From: Phytohabitans aurantiacus
GTDB lineage: Bacteria > Actinomycetota > Actinomycetes > Mycobacteriales > Micromonosporaceae
Reading direction: 5' to 3'
Length of the DNA stretch: 64,000 bases
Assembly (NCBI RefSeq): GCF_027923225.1
Contig: NZ_BSDI01000013.1
Span: 19,063 to 83,062, forward strand
In this document: piece after piece, positions 8,334-17,458 of the stretch
Layout: each line of letters starts with the position of its first letter
Position numbering within the stretch: the stretch's first letter is position 1
Made by a program: the position numbers and the translations under genes
The notes under the pieces: model-generated
The model's database searches: none
What the model was told of the DNA's origin: nothing
Seen by the model: the letters and a program-made list of their open reading frames with translations, nothing else

Positions 8334-9116
8334 GTGGGCCGCGTGGCGGGCTTTCTTGACGAGCTGTTCTCGCTGGACGGTCGGGTCGCCCTGGTGACCG
8401 GCGGCAGCTCGGGGATCGGGCGGACCATCGCGGAGGCGTTGGGCCGAGCCGGTGCCCGGGTCGTGCTGGTCGCGCGGCGGCCCGAGCCGCTCGACGCGGC
8501 GGTCGCCGAACTGGCCGGGCACGGCGTCGAGGCCACCGCGGTGCCCGCCGACCTCGCCGACCGCGCGGCGCTGAAGGCCGCGGTGGAGCGGGTCGCCGAG
8601 GTGTACGGCGAGCCGGACATCCTGGTCAACTCGGCCGGGATCAACCTGCGCCCGCCGATGTCCGACCTGACCGAGAGCGACTGGGACGCGACGATCGCCG
8701 CCAACCTGGACGCGCCGTTCCTGCTCGGACAGCGGTTCGGTCCGGCGATGGCCGCCCGGGGCTGGGGCCGGATCATCAACATCGTGTCGCAGCAGGCCGT
8801 GCGGGCGTACGGCAACAGCGGGGCGTACGGCGCGGCCAAGGCGGGGCTCGCCGGCCTCACCCGATCGCAGGCGGAGGCGTGGTCGCGGCACGGGGTGACC
8901 AGCAACGCGATCGCCCCTGGTGTCGTGCCGACGCCACTGACCAGGGAGTTCTTCTCCGACGCCCAGCGGGTGGCCACCGCGGCGGCCCGCAGCATGGTCG
9001 GGCGCAACGGCGAGGTCGGCGACTTCGCGGGCGTGGCCGTGTTTCTGGCGAGCACGTCCAGCGCCTACGTCACCGGACAGACAATCTTCGTCGACGGCGG
9101 GTTCTCCGTGACCTGA
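8334..9116 (+). CDS. SDR family oxidoreductase
   Basis: This 260-residue short-chain dehydrogenase has VTGGSSGIG, NSAGI, catalytic Ser in NIVSQQ, the YGAAK Tyr-Lys motif and the C-terminal YVTGQTIFVDGGFSVT typical of gluconate 5-dehydrogenase and 3-oxoacyl reductase relatives. GTG 8334 or GTG 8343 may be the start; the AAGG at 8331-8334 would serve the latter with good spacing. It is separated from the preceding, only distantly related SDR by element A, so the two are probably separate transcription units. The specific substrate is not identifiable. Confidence 0.9.
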   Translation: MGRVAGFLDELFSLDGRVALVTGGSSGIGRTIAEALGRAGARVVLVARRPEPLDAAVAELAGHGVEATAVPADLADRAALKAAVERVAEVYGEPDILVNSAGINLRPPMSDLTESDWDATIAANLDAPFLLGQRFGPAMAARGWGRIINIVSQQAVRAYGNSGAYGAAKAGLAGLTRSQAEAWSRHGVTSNAIAPGVVPTPLTREFFSDAQRVATAAARSMVGRNGEVGDFAGVAVFLASTSSAYVTGQTIFVDGGFSVT

Positions 9117-9202
9117 CCGTTCGGATCTGGTAGTGCAGCGCGGCCTTAATTCTGAGGCTGGAGGGACTTGTGGGGCCGGTGTGTCCGGTACTCTGACGCA
9201 CC

Positions 9203-10192
9203 GTGCTTCGTCCTCTAGCTGTGGCGCTGGTCGTCGTCGCGTCGGTCGCCTTCGGTGGCCAGGCGCTCGCGGCGCCCAACACCGACGATGAGGGTGGCAC
9301 CAAGACGCTGCGCGCCGCTCTCGAAGCCGCCGCCAAAGGCCACGTCGAGGCCCAGACCAAGCTCGACAACTCCAAGAAGCGCCAGCTCGAGCTGAGTGTC
9401 GAGCTGACGCGCGTGGAGAACCGGCTGGCCGAGGTCAGCGTCGAGGTGAGCGCGATCGCGGCCCAGTCCTACCGGGTCGGCCGGCTCACACCCATCTCCA
9501 TGCTGCTCAACAGCGCCTCGCCCGAGGATTTCCTGGAGCGCGCGGCCGGGCTGGAGCTGCTCGCCCAGCGTGACGGTGTGCAGATGCGCGAGCTCAGCGA
9601 GGCCCGTGAGTCGGTGACCCGCACCAAGGCGGCCATCGACAACGAGGTGCGTGAGCAGGAGAAGCAGGTCGCCATCATGGCGAAGAAGAAGAAAGACGCC
9701 GAGCGGGCGCTCGGCGCCTCGGGCGGCACGGCCACCGGCGGCTTCATCAACGCCAACTCGCCGCTGGCCAAGCCAGCGCCGAAGAACTCGGACGGCTCGT
9801 GGCCCAAAGAGTCGTGCACCGTCGACGACCCGACCACCAGCGGCTGCATCACCCCACGCACCCTGCACGCGATGAACCAGGCCCGGGCCAACGGCTTCAC
9901 GCGGTACCGGTCCTGCTACCGCGGCAGCGGCGGCGGCGAGCACCCCAAGGGCAAGGCGTGCGACTTCGCGGCCGCCCCGAACGGGTTCGAGAACGTCAAC
10001 GCCACCGGCGGCGACAAGGCGTACGGCGACCGGCTGGCCGCCTTCTACGTCAAGAACGCGAGCCGGCTCGGCGTCATGTACGTGATCTGGTACCGGCAGA
10101 TCTGGATGCCCGGCAACGGCTGGCGGGCCTACAGCGGCAGCGGCGGCCCGGCGGCCACCCACACCAACCACGTGCACCTGTCGATGCTCTAG
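9203..10192 (+). CDS. Secreted coiled-coil protein with M15-like peptidase domain
   Basis: This 329-residue exported protein has a signal peptide (about 1-23, ending QALAAP), a long coiled coil (about 35-165) rich in Glu, Lys and Leu, a short Gly/Ser linker, and a C-terminal domain with zinc-ligand pattern EHPKGKACDF and HTNHVHLS. The latter resembles the D-alanyl-D-alanine carboxypeptidase (M15/VanY) arrangement His-x6-Asp...His-x-His. Coiled coil plus hydrolase is the RipA/PcsB-like plan for peptidoglycan enzymes whose activity is gated by the coiled coil. The start is GTG. Four cysteines in the peptidase-like part could form disulfides outside the cell. Confidence 0.82.
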   Translation: MLRPLAVALVVVASVAFGGQALAAPNTDDEGGTKTLRAALEAAAKGHVEAQTKLDNSKKRQLELSVELTRVENRLAEVSVEVSAIAAQSYRVGRLTPISMLLNSASPEDFLERAAGLELLAQRDGVQMRELSEARESVTRTKAAIDNEVREQEKQVAIMAKKKKDAERALGASGGTATGGFINANSPLAKPAPKNSDGSWPKESCTVDDPTTSGCITPRTLHAMNQARANGFTRYRSCYRGSGGGEHPKGKACDFAAAPNGFENVNATGGDKAYGDRLAAFYVKNASRLGVMYVIWYRQIWMPGNGWRAYSGSGGPAATHTNHVHLSML

Positions 10193-10217
10193 AACGGGCC
10201 CTGATTAGGCTTCACGG

Positions 10218-11693
10218 GTGGAGCCCCTGCCTTCCAAGCTCGCCGCGACGCTTGTCTTCCTCGCAAGCGGCGCCGTGCTCGTTCTCGAAACCGTCGCGTT
10301 GCGCCTCGTCGGGCCGTACATCGGGGTGACCCTTCAGGTCACCAGCTCGGTGATCGGCATGGCGCTGGGCGCGATCGCGTACGGCGCCTGGCTCGGCGGG
10401 TTCCTCGCTGACCGGTACGACCCGCGCAAGCTGCTCGCCCCCGCGCTGGTGCTCGCCGCCATCGCCACCGCCGTGACGCTGCCGATCGTCCGGTACGCCG
10501 GCGAGGTACTGCGCGGCGAGGCTGCCGGCGGCATCCTGCTGCTCACCGCCCTGGCCGTATTTGTGCCGGCGGGGCTGCTCTCGGCGGTCACCCCGCTGGT
10601 GGTCAAGCTGCAGCTCGGCGACCTGGCCCGCACCGGCCGGGTCGTGGGCCGGCTGTCGAGCATCGGCACGCTGGGCGGCATCACGGCGACCCTGGCGACC
10701 GGGTTCGTGCTGGTCGCCGCGCTCTCCACGAGCACGATCATCGTGAGCCTGGCGGCGGCGCTGGGCCTGACCGGGATCGGCCTCTGGCTGTACCTGCGCC
10801 GTCGCGCGCCGATTCCGGTCACCCGTACCGGTGCCGCGCTCGCCGCCCTGGGAGTGGTGGGCGCCGGACTGTCCACAGTGGCGCCCAACCCGTGCGACAT
10901 CGAGACCGCGTACCACTGCGCGACGGTCACCACCGACCCCGCCCGGGACACTGGTCGCACGCTGATCCTCAACTCGGCCAACCACTCGTACGTCGACCTC
11001 GCCGACCCGCGGCACCTGGAGTTCGAGTACACCCAGTGGTTCGGGGCGGTGGCCGACGTGATGGCGCCGGCGGGCCAGCGGCTGGACGCGTTGCACCTTG
11101 GCGGTGGCGGGTTCACGATGCCGCGGTACCTGACCGCCACCCGGCCCGGCACCGACAACGACGTGTACGAGATCGACGGCGGCCTGGTCGACCTGGCCCG
11201 CCGCGAACTGGGCCTGCGCACCGGTCGCGACCTCACAGCCGTGGTCGGCGACGCCCGGGTACTTGTCACCAACCGGCCCAAGGACAGCGCGGACCTGGTG
11301 GTCGGTGACGCCTTCGGGCACCTTGTGGTGCCGTGGCACCTAGCCACCCGCGAGATGGTCGTCGAGATCCAGCGCGTCCTTCGCCCGCAGGGCATCTATA
11401 CCCAGAACGTGATCGACTATCCGCCGCTGCGCTTCATCCGCGCCGAGATCGCCACCGTGGCGGACGTGTTTGCGCACGTTCTGCTGATCGGGGAACCGGC
11501 CGCGCTGGCCGGCGAAACGGGTGCGAACTTCGTGATCGTCGCATCCGACGCGCCGCTGCCGCTGGAGGAACTGCGCGCTCGGGTGGGCCCCGGCGTCACC
11601 GTGCTCGAAGGCGACGAACTGGCCGACCTCGTCGGCAACCCGCACGTACTAACCGACGAGTTCGCGCCGGTCGATCAGCTCCTGGCCCGCTAA
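10218..11693 (+). CDS. Fused membrane / spermidine-synthase-like protein
   Basis: This 491-residue protein has an N-terminal half of about seven hydrophobic helices (residues 5-225) and a C-terminal Rossmann methyltransferase-like domain. That domain carries LHLGGGGFTMPRYL, the acidic VYEIDGGLVDLARREL and VVGDARVLV blocks, as in polyamine aminopropyltransferases. Such fusions are widespread in actinobacteria and of unproven activity. The spermidine synthase catalytic Asp block appears as VVGDAFGHLVVPWHL. The start is GTG 10218, 25 bp after the peptidase stop. Confidence 0.85.
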   Translation: MEPLPSKLAATLVFLASGAVLVLETVALRLVGPYIGVTLQVTSSVIGMALGAIAYGAWLGGFLADRYDPRKLLAPALVLAAIATAVTLPIVRYAGEVLRGEAAGGILLLTALAVFVPAGLLSAVTPLVVKLQLGDLARTGRVVGRLSSIGTLGGITATLATGFVLVAALSTSTIIVSLAAALGLTGIGLWLYLRRRAPIPVTRTGAALAALGVVGAGLSTVAPNPCDIETAYHCATVTTDPARDTGRTLILNSANHSYVDLADPRHLEFEYTQWFGAVADVMAPAGQRLDALHLGGGGFTMPRYLTATRPGTDNDVYEIDGGLVDLARRELGLRTGRDLTAVVGDARVLVTNRPKDSADLVVGDAFGHLVVPWHLATREMVVEIQRVLRPQGIYTQNVIDYPPLRFIRAEIATVADVFAHVLLIGEPAALAGETGANFVIVASDAPLPLEELRARVGPGVTVLEGDELADLVGNPHVLTDEFAPVDQLLAR

Positions 11694-11745
11694 AGCCCTG
11701 CGAGAGGCGGGTGTAAGGGGCGCCGCGGGTGGGCATCGGAAGGTA

Positions 11746-13209
11746 ATGACACTCCTTGGCGGCAGGTACCGCCTGGTGGAGCGGCTGGGCACAGGCGGCA
11801 TGTCGATCGTGTGGCGCGGGTTCGATGAGGTGCTCGGGCGCCAGGTGGCGGTCAAGGTGCTCGACGGCACGCTGGCGTCGGACCCCGCGTTCCGCCGGCG
11901 GATCCGGATCGAGGCGAGAGCGGCCGCACGGCTCTGCCACCCGCACATCACCAACGTGTACGACTACGGCCAGTCGGACGGCACGCCGTTCGTCGTCATG
12001 GAACTCGTCGACGGCGAACCGCTCGCCGATGTGCTCGCCCGCGACGGCATGCTGCCCTGGCAGGACGCGGTGACGATCTGCGGCGAGGTGGCGTCCGCGC
12101 TGGTGGCGGCGCACCGGCACGGCATCGTGCACCGCGACGTGAAGCCGGCCAACGTGATGCTCACCGACGCCGGGGCGAAAGTGGTCGACTTCGGGCTGTC
12201 CGCGCTCATCGGCGAGAGCGACGTCGGGCCGGACGGGAACCTGCTCGGCACGCCCGCCTATCTCGCGCCGGAACGGCTCGACGGCGGCGCGGTCTCGCCC
12301 GCCGCCGACGTGTACGGCCTCGGCCTGCTCCTCTACCGGACCCTGAGCGGTCAGCGCCCGTGGCACGTGGCATCGATGACCGACATGCTGCGCGCGCACC
12401 GGTACGCCGAGCCGATCCCGCTGCCGCCGGTCGACGGGCTACCCGAAGAGGTGGCCGAGTTGTGCGAGCGCTGCCTCGCCAAGGACCCCCACGAGCGGCC
12501 CACGAGCGTCGAGGTGGCCGAGGCGCTGGGTGCCGACACGGTCCGGCCCCGCCTCGACGACACGGCGGTCCTGCCCCTGCCGCCGGCCCCCGTACCGGCC
12601 GAAGGGGTCGGGTTTCGCAGGCGCGCCCAGGCCGCGCTCGTCGGCGTGGTGCTGATGGCGGCGACCGGCCTGCTCTGGGCGAACGCCGCGCATTCTCCGG
12701 GCGGCGGCACGGCCGGCAGCGGTGCGGCAGCGGCGGCGACTCCCACGACTCCCAGCGCGGCTGCCAGCGTTTCCGCCGGCCCAGCGCCGGCCGGGGCGGT
12801 CGCTTGCCGGGTCCGCTACGCCGTGCGGCAGGACTCCGGCAGCACCTTCCGGGCCGACGTGACCGTCACGAACGCGGGGCCCAAGCCGGTGGCGGGCTGG
12901 CGGTTGACCTTCGCCTTCCCGGGCGACCAGGAGGTCACCGAGTCGGCACGGGTCGCGCAGGCCGGCCAGCGGGTATCGGCGCGCGGCGACGCTATTCCCG
13001 CGGGCGGGTCGACGACGCTGGCGCTCGCTGGCCGGTACGGCGAGGCAAATCCGGCGCCGGTCGGTTTCGCGCTCGACGGCATGACGTGCGAGATGTCCGT
13101 CGCCGACCTGAGCGCGCCGCCGCCCACGACGGCGTCCGCCGTGGGCGAGCCGGACAACGCCGGCAAGGGCGGTGACAACAAGGGCAAGGGCAAGAAGGGC
13201 AAGGGCTGA
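11746..13209 (+). CDS. Ser/Thr protein kinase with extracellular CBM2-like domain
   Basis: This 487-residue receptor-type Hanks kinase has the kinase domain (about 8-262) with GTGGMSIVWRG, catalytic Lys in VAVKVLDG, HRDVKPANVM, DFG and GTPAYLAPE, all intact. A membrane helix at about 300-318 is followed by an Ala/Thr/Ser linker and an outer domain (about 350-450) resembling a family 2 carbohydrate-binding module (paired Cys at each end, GWRLTFAFPG, NAGPKPVAGW). The tail is Lys/Gly rich. There are no PASTA repeats. The layout suggests a kinase that senses a cell-wall or external polysaccharide; that is inference. Confidence 0.9.
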   Translation: MTLLGGRYRLVERLGTGGMSIVWRGFDEVLGRQVAVKVLDGTLASDPAFRRRIRIEARAAARLCHPHITNVYDYGQSDGTPFVVMELVDGEPLADVLARDGMLPWQDAVTICGEVASALVAAHRHGIVHRDVKPANVMLTDAGAKVVDFGLSALIGESDVGPDGNLLGTPAYLAPERLDGGAVSPAADVYGLGLLLYRTLSGQRPWHVASMTDMLRAHRYAEPIPLPPVDGLPEEVAELCERCLAKDPHERPTSVEVAEALGADTVRPRLDDTAVLPLPPAPVPAEGVGFRRRAQAALVGVVLMAATGLLWANAAHSPGGGTAGSGAAAAATPTTPSAAASVSAGPAPAGAVACRVRYAVRQDSGSTFRADVTVTNAGPKPVAGWRLTFAFPGDQEVTESARVAQAGQRVSARGDAIPAGGSTTLALAGRYGEANPAPVGFALDGMTCEMSVADLSAPPPTTASAVGEPDNAGKGGDNKGKGKKGKG

Positions 13210-13212
13210 GCG

Positions 13213-13890
13213 CTACGTGGCGGCCGCGAATCGCTGGACCTGCTCGGTGGTACCGGCCACGATCAGCAGACTGCCCGACGGTACGACGGTCTCTGGACGG
13301 GCGTAGGTGAAGTCGGCGCCGCGTTCCTTGACCCCGACGACCGTCACGCCGAACTTGCTGCGCAGCGCCGCCTCGGCGAGCGTCCGGCCGACCGCGTCGG
13401 CCGGTGGCCGGGTCTTCGCGATCGCGAAACCGTCGTCGAACTCGATGAAGTCGAGCATCCGGCTGGTGATGAGATGGGCGACGCGGTCACCCATCGCCGC
13501 CTCCGGGTAGATCACGTGCTGCGCGCCCACCGACTTCAGGATGCGGCCGTGCTTCTCGGAGATCGCCTTCGCCCAGATCTCCCGTACCCCGATCTCGGTG
13601 AGCGCCAGCACGGTGAGCAGGCTCGCCTCGATGTCGGTGCCGATGCCGACCACGACGCGGGGAAACTCGGCCAGTCCCACCTGCCGTAGAGCCGCCTCGT
13701 CGGTGCTGTCGGCCTGCACCACGTGGGTCAGGTCTTCCGACCACTGCTGCACGATCTTGGGGTTTTCGTCGACGCCCAGCACCTCGTGCCCCAGCCGCAC
13801 GAGCGACTTGGCCACCGTGCCGCCGAACCTGCCCAGACCGATCACGGCGACGTTTTCGTCCGCTGTCGGTGCCTTCGCGTTGTTAGCCAA
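13213..13890 (-). CDS. ktrA: TrkA/KtrA-type potassium channel regulatory subunit
   Basis: This 225-residue cytoplasmic RCK protein has an N-terminal Rossmann domain with IGLGRFGGTVAKSL and acidic GVDENP for NAD(H)/ATP binding, and a C-terminal RCK_C domain (about 140-222). One Rossmann plus one RCK_C domain is the KtrA size; E. coli TrkA has two of each. Its start overlaps the stop of the membrane subunit gene by 8 bp, so the two form a transcriptional unit in the order membrane subunit then regulator. It faces the kinase gene tail-to-tail with only 3 bp between the two stops. Confidence 0.9.
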   Translation of the reverse strand: MANNAKAPTADENVAVIGLGRFGGTVAKSLVRLGHEVLGVDENPKIVQQWSEDLTHVVQADSTDEAALRQVGLAEFPRVVVGIGTDIEASLLTVLALTEIGVREIWAKAISEKHGRILKSVGAQHVIYPEAAMGDRVAHLITSRMLDFIEFDDGFAIAKTRPPADAVGRTLAEAALRSKFGVTVVGVKERGADFTYARPETVVPSGSLLIVAGTTEQVQRFAAAT

Positions 13891-15220
13891 CGATGGGTCT
13901 CTCCTCTGGGTATCGGTACAGCCGGCGCCGGGTCTTCAGAGCCAGCGCCGAGGCGACGGCGATGGTGCCCACGCGGCCAACGAACATCAGGACGGCCAGG
14001 ACGATCTGCCCGGCCTCGTTGAGGGTCGCCGTCAGGCCCGTGGACAGGCCGGACGTGCTGAAGGCGGACATCGCCTCGAAGAGCACCCGGTCGAACGGTA
14101 CCCCCGACGTGAGCCCGAGAAGGATCAGCGTGCCACCCGCGACCACCGCCACGCCGAGCAGCGCCACCGAGGTCGCCTGGCGCTGGGTCGATTCGGCGAT
14201 CCTCCGGCGGCCGACGACCACGTCGGGCTCGCCGCGTGCCTCGCTCCAGATCACGTACGCGAGCAGGAAGAACGTCGTCACCTTGATGCCGCCGGCGGTA
14301 CTCGCGCTGCCCCCGCCGATGAACATCAGCCCCGTCGTCACCGCCAGCGTGTCGGTGTCCATGGCCGAGAAGTCCACAGTGTTGTATCCGCCCGAGCGCG
14401 GGATGGTGCCCTGCACGAACGATGCCAGGATCTTCTCGGTCACCCCGAGCGGGCCGAGGGTGCCCGGGTTGCTCCATTCGAAGCCGAGGACCGTCGCGAA
14501 CCCCACGGCGAGCAGGATCAGCGAGCCCCACACGGTGAGCCGGGTGTGCGTCGACCAGTGAACCGGGCGGCGTAGCTCGCGGGTCACCTCGACGAGTACC
14601 GGCACGCCGAGCCCGCCGACGATCACGGCGAGCGTGAGCGGTACGCAGATCCACCAGTCGGCGACGAAGCTCAGCATCCCGTCGCCGCGCAGCGCGAACC
14701 CAGCGTTGTTGAACGCTTGTATGGAGGTGAAGGCGCCCTCCCACAGCGCCGCGCCGAACGGTTCGTCGTAGGCGGTCCACAACCGCACCGTCACGATCAG
14801 CATGGTGACGAACTCGGTAGCGAACATGATCACGGCGGCCCGCATCAGTACGCCGCGGACCTCGCCGAGCGCGATGCCGGGGCTGGTCTCGACCTGCGCC
14901 ATCAACCGGCTGCGCAGCCCCAGCCGGCGCGACACGAGCATGCCCAGCAGGGTCGCCATCGTCATGATCCCGTACCCGCCGAGCTGGGTCAGCACGGCGA
15001 GCATGGCGTGGCCGAAGCCCGACCAGTACGTGGCGGTGTCGACCGTGGCGAGGCCGGCCGTGCAAATGGCGGAGGTCGCCGTGAACAGGGCGGTGATCAG
15101 CGGCGCGTGCCCGTCGCCGGCCCGGGACACCGGCAACATCAGCACGACGGTGCCGACCGCGATCGCACAGACGAACGCGAACGGGACTATCCGGGCGGGG
15201 TGTTGCAGGGTCCTGCGCAT
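13883..15220 (-). CDS. ktrB: TrkH/KtrB-type potassium uptake membrane subunit
   Basis: This 445-residue protein has eight to ten membrane helices arranged as four pore repeats. Selectivity-filter-like segments include TSAICTAGLA, FNNAGFALRGD, GRSGGYNT-like SGGYNTVD, and SAFSTSGLSTG, each with the central Gly needed for potassium coordination. It is the channel half of the KtrAB system, gated by the 13213 product. ATG 15220 begins MRRTLQHPARIVPF, where homology to the family starts; an upstream extension to 15406 would overlap the divergent GDPD gene. Confidence 0.9.
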   Translation of the reverse strand: MRRTLQHPARIVPFAFVCAIAVGTVVLMLPVSRAGDGHAPLITALFTATSAICTAGLATVDTATYWSGFGHAMLAVLTQLGGYGIMTMATLLGMLVSRRLGLRSRLMAQVETSPGIALGEVRGVLMRAAVIMFATEFVTMLIVTVRLWTAYDEPFGAALWEGAFTSIQAFNNAGFALRGDGMLSFVADWWICVPLTLAVIVGGLGVPVLVEVTRELRRPVHWSTHTRLTVWGSLILLAVGFATVLGFEWSNPGTLGPLGVTEKILASFVQGTIPRSGGYNTVDFSAMDTDTLAVTTGLMFIGGGSASTAGGIKVTTFFLLAYVIWSEARGEPDVVVGRRRIAESTQRQATSVALLGVAVVAGGTLILLGLTSGVPFDRVLFEAMSAFSTSGLSTGLTATLNEAGQIVLAVLMFVGRVGTIAVASALALKTRRRLYRYPEERPIVG

Positions 15221-15330
15221 CCCGCCTGTCTTACCACGGGTGATCAAACCGCAGTTCACCCGGTGGACAGGTGGCGGTCGCCCGGGACGGTTTGACTCCG
15301 TCCGAGCGTCCACATCGCGAGGAGAAAATC

Positions 15331-16398
15331 GTGAAACCCACCATTCCCGTACTCGGCCTTGCCGGCGCGCTGCTGGCGGCTCTGGTCGCCGTCCCGTCCA
15401 GCGCAACCGCGCATCGGGAGGAGGAGCCCATCGTCATCGGCCACCGGGGCGCGAGCGGATACCGGCCCGAGCACACCCTGGAGGCGTACCGGCTGGCGAT
15501 CGCACAGGGCGCCGACTACATCGAGCCGGACCTTGTCTCCACGAAGGACGGCGTGCTTGTCGCGCGGCACGAGAACGAGATCTCCGGCACCACCGACGTG
15601 TCGGCGCGCCCCGAGTTCACGGCGCGCAGGACCACCAAGACCATCGACGGTACGGCCGTCACCGGGTGGTTCACAGAGGACTTCACGCTGGCCGAGCTGA
15701 AGACGTTGCGCGCCAAGGAGCGGCTGCCCCAGGTGCGCCCGACGAACACCGTGTTCGACGGGCGGTACGAGGTGCCGACGCTGCAAGAGGTGATCGACCT
15801 CGCGAAGTCGGAGAGCCGGCGGCTCGGCCGGACGATCGGCGTCTACCCGGAGACCAAGCACCCCACGTACTTCCAGAACATCGGGCTGGCGCTGGAGGAG
15901 CCGCTGGTGCGGGTGCTGCGCCGCAACGGGCTGACCAAGAAGAAGGACGCGGTGATCATCCAGTCCTTCGAGACCGCCAACCTGCGCAAGCTCAACAGGC
16001 TCACCGACGTCAAGCTGGCCCAGTTGATGGACGCCAGCGGTCGGCCGTACGACTTCGCGGTGGCCGGTGACACGCGCACGTACGCCGATCTCGCCAAGCC
16101 TGACGGTCTCAAGTGGATCGCCACGTACGCCGACGGCGTGGGCGTCAACAAGAACCTGATCGCGCCCGGCGGCGTGCCGACGACGCTGGTACGGGACGCG
16201 CACCGGGCCGACCTGATCGTGCACGCGTGGACGTTCCGCGCGGAGAACCAGTTCATGGCGGCGCCGTTCCGGATCGGCATGGATCCGAACGCCCGCGGTG
16301 ACATCACGGCGGAGTACGCGCTCTTCTTCGGTCTGGGACTGGACGGAGTCTTCGCCGACCACCCCGACACCGCGGTAGCCGCCCGAGCCGGCCGCTAA
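15331..16398 (+). CDS. Secreted glycerophosphodiester phosphodiesterase
   Basis: This 355-residue exported GDPD hydrolyses glycerophosphodiesters to glycerol-3-phosphate and an alcohol. A signal peptide (about 1-25, ending ATAHREE) precedes the catalytic core: VIGHRGASGYRPEHT, IEPDLVSTKDG and VARHENEI carry the two His and the acidic metal ligands. The length and the C-terminal ALFFGLGLDGVFADHPD motif fit the periplasmic GlpQ type. GTG 15331 lies behind a strong GAGGAGA site at 15319-15325. Its last 4 bp overlap the convergent gene at 16395. Confidence 0.9.
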   Translation: MKPTIPVLGLAGALLAALVAVPSSATAHREEEPIVIGHRGASGYRPEHTLEAYRLAIAQGADYIEPDLVSTKDGVLVARHENEISGTTDVSARPEFTARRTTKTIDGTAVTGWFTEDFTLAELKTLRAKERLPQVRPTNTVFDGRYEVPTLQEVIDLAKSESRRLGRTIGVYPETKHPTYFQNIGLALEEPLVRVLRRNGLTKKKDAVIIQSFETANLRKLNRLTDVKLAQLMDASGRPYDFAVAGDTRTYADLAKPDGLKWIATYADGVGVNKNLIAPGGVPTTLVRDAHRADLIVHAWTFRAENQFMAAPFRIGMDPNARGDITAEYALFFGLGLDGVFADHPDTAVAARAGR

Positions 16399-17300
16399 CC
16401 GCCTGCGGACGTCACGGCCACCGTCGGTCCGTCCAGGTCCGTGGGGTCCGCGGGAGTCCGGCGGCGGTACCACCAGCCGAGCGTCCCCACCGCGAGGACC
16501 GCGGCCGCTGCCAGGGCCAGCCCGGCGCCGATCAGCGGCGCGGATGGGCCGCCGGCGAGTCGGTCACTCTGGCTCAGTGCCGGCGGCTCGGTCGCCGCTG
16601 GTTCGTCGCCGCCCGCCGGGCCCGGGGATTCCTCGTAGGCGGGCGCCTCGGTTGTGGGGGGAGCCTCTGGAGTGGACGGTGCCTCCGTGGGCTCGGAAGG
16701 CATTGGCTCAGAAGGCGTCGGCTCGGGCTCCTCCTCCAGTGGCGGTTCCTCTTCCTCCGCCGGCGGTTCCTCTTCCTCTTCGTCCGGCGGGGGTAGGGCC
16801 ACGGCGCCCGCCACCACGACCGTCTCCGTCGCGTTGCCGAGCGGCTTGCCCGCGGGCGAACTGACGGCGACGTCGAGCCGGGCCTCGCCGGTCGGTGCCT
16901 CGTCGGCGAACGTGATCCGGTACCGGGCGGCGGCCGTGGCGTCGCCACAGATGAGGGTCGCGTCGGCGAGCGGGTCGAGCGCGGTGACCGTGCCGTTGGC
17001 GGCGGTCTCGACGAGCACCAGCGGCACGCCGGCGGTCACCCGCTCCACGCGTACGTGCCGGGCCCGGAGGCCGTCCAGGGCGACGGAGACCGTGCGGCGG
17101 GTCGGGGTGCAGCCCTTGCCGTTGCGGGCCACCTCGATGTCGAGAGTCACGGGCGTTCCAGCACTGGAAACGCCGGGCGCGTCGGCCGCCACCTCGCAGC
17201 ACCTGTCCTTGCTCGCGGCCAGCGTCGGCACTGTCAGCGCCAACCCGGTCAAGCCAGCGGCCACCGCGCCGACGCGCGCGAAACTCCGCAGTCCCGACAT
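16395..17300 (-). CDS. Exported protein with C-terminal membrane anchor, unknown function
   Basis: I do not recognise this 301-residue protein. It has a signal peptide (about 1-29), two extracellular beta-rich stretches (about 30-165) with cysteines at CCEVA, KGCTPT and ICGDA, an extremely Glu/Pro-rich linker of about 60 residues (EEEEEPPAEEEEPP-like), and a C-terminal membrane helix (about 258-276) followed by WYRRR. This plan suits a wall-spanning surface protein, with the linker as a stalk. The repeated sequence in the linker is low-complexity. It overlaps the convergent GDPD stop by 4 bp. Confidence 0.75.
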   Translation of the reverse strand: MSGLRSFARVGAVAAGLTGLALTVPTLAASKDRCCEVAADAPGVSSAGTPVTLDIEVARNGKGCTPTRRTVSVALDGLRARHVRVERVTAGVPLVLVETAANGTVTALDPLADATLICGDATAAARYRITFADEAPTGEARLDVAVSSPAGKPLGNATETVVVAGAVALPPPDEEEEEPPAEEEEPPLEEEPEPTPSEPMPSEPTEAPSTPEAPPTTEAPAYEESPGPAGGDEPAATEPPALSQSDRLAGGPSAPLIGAGLALAAAAVLAVGTLGWWYRRRTPADPTDLDGPTVAVTSAGG

Positions 17301-17458
17301 GTCACCCCCACCTGTGTGGACCCAAACCTATGCGGACGCGCGCTGTCCGTTAAGGCCGCTTTCTCGCACCTTCTGCTGATCAAGGGCCGGCTTAACGCGG
17401 ACGGTGGTGAACCGGGCACGGGCGGTGATCTTCCCCGGTCACCTGGTAGGAAGGTTCG

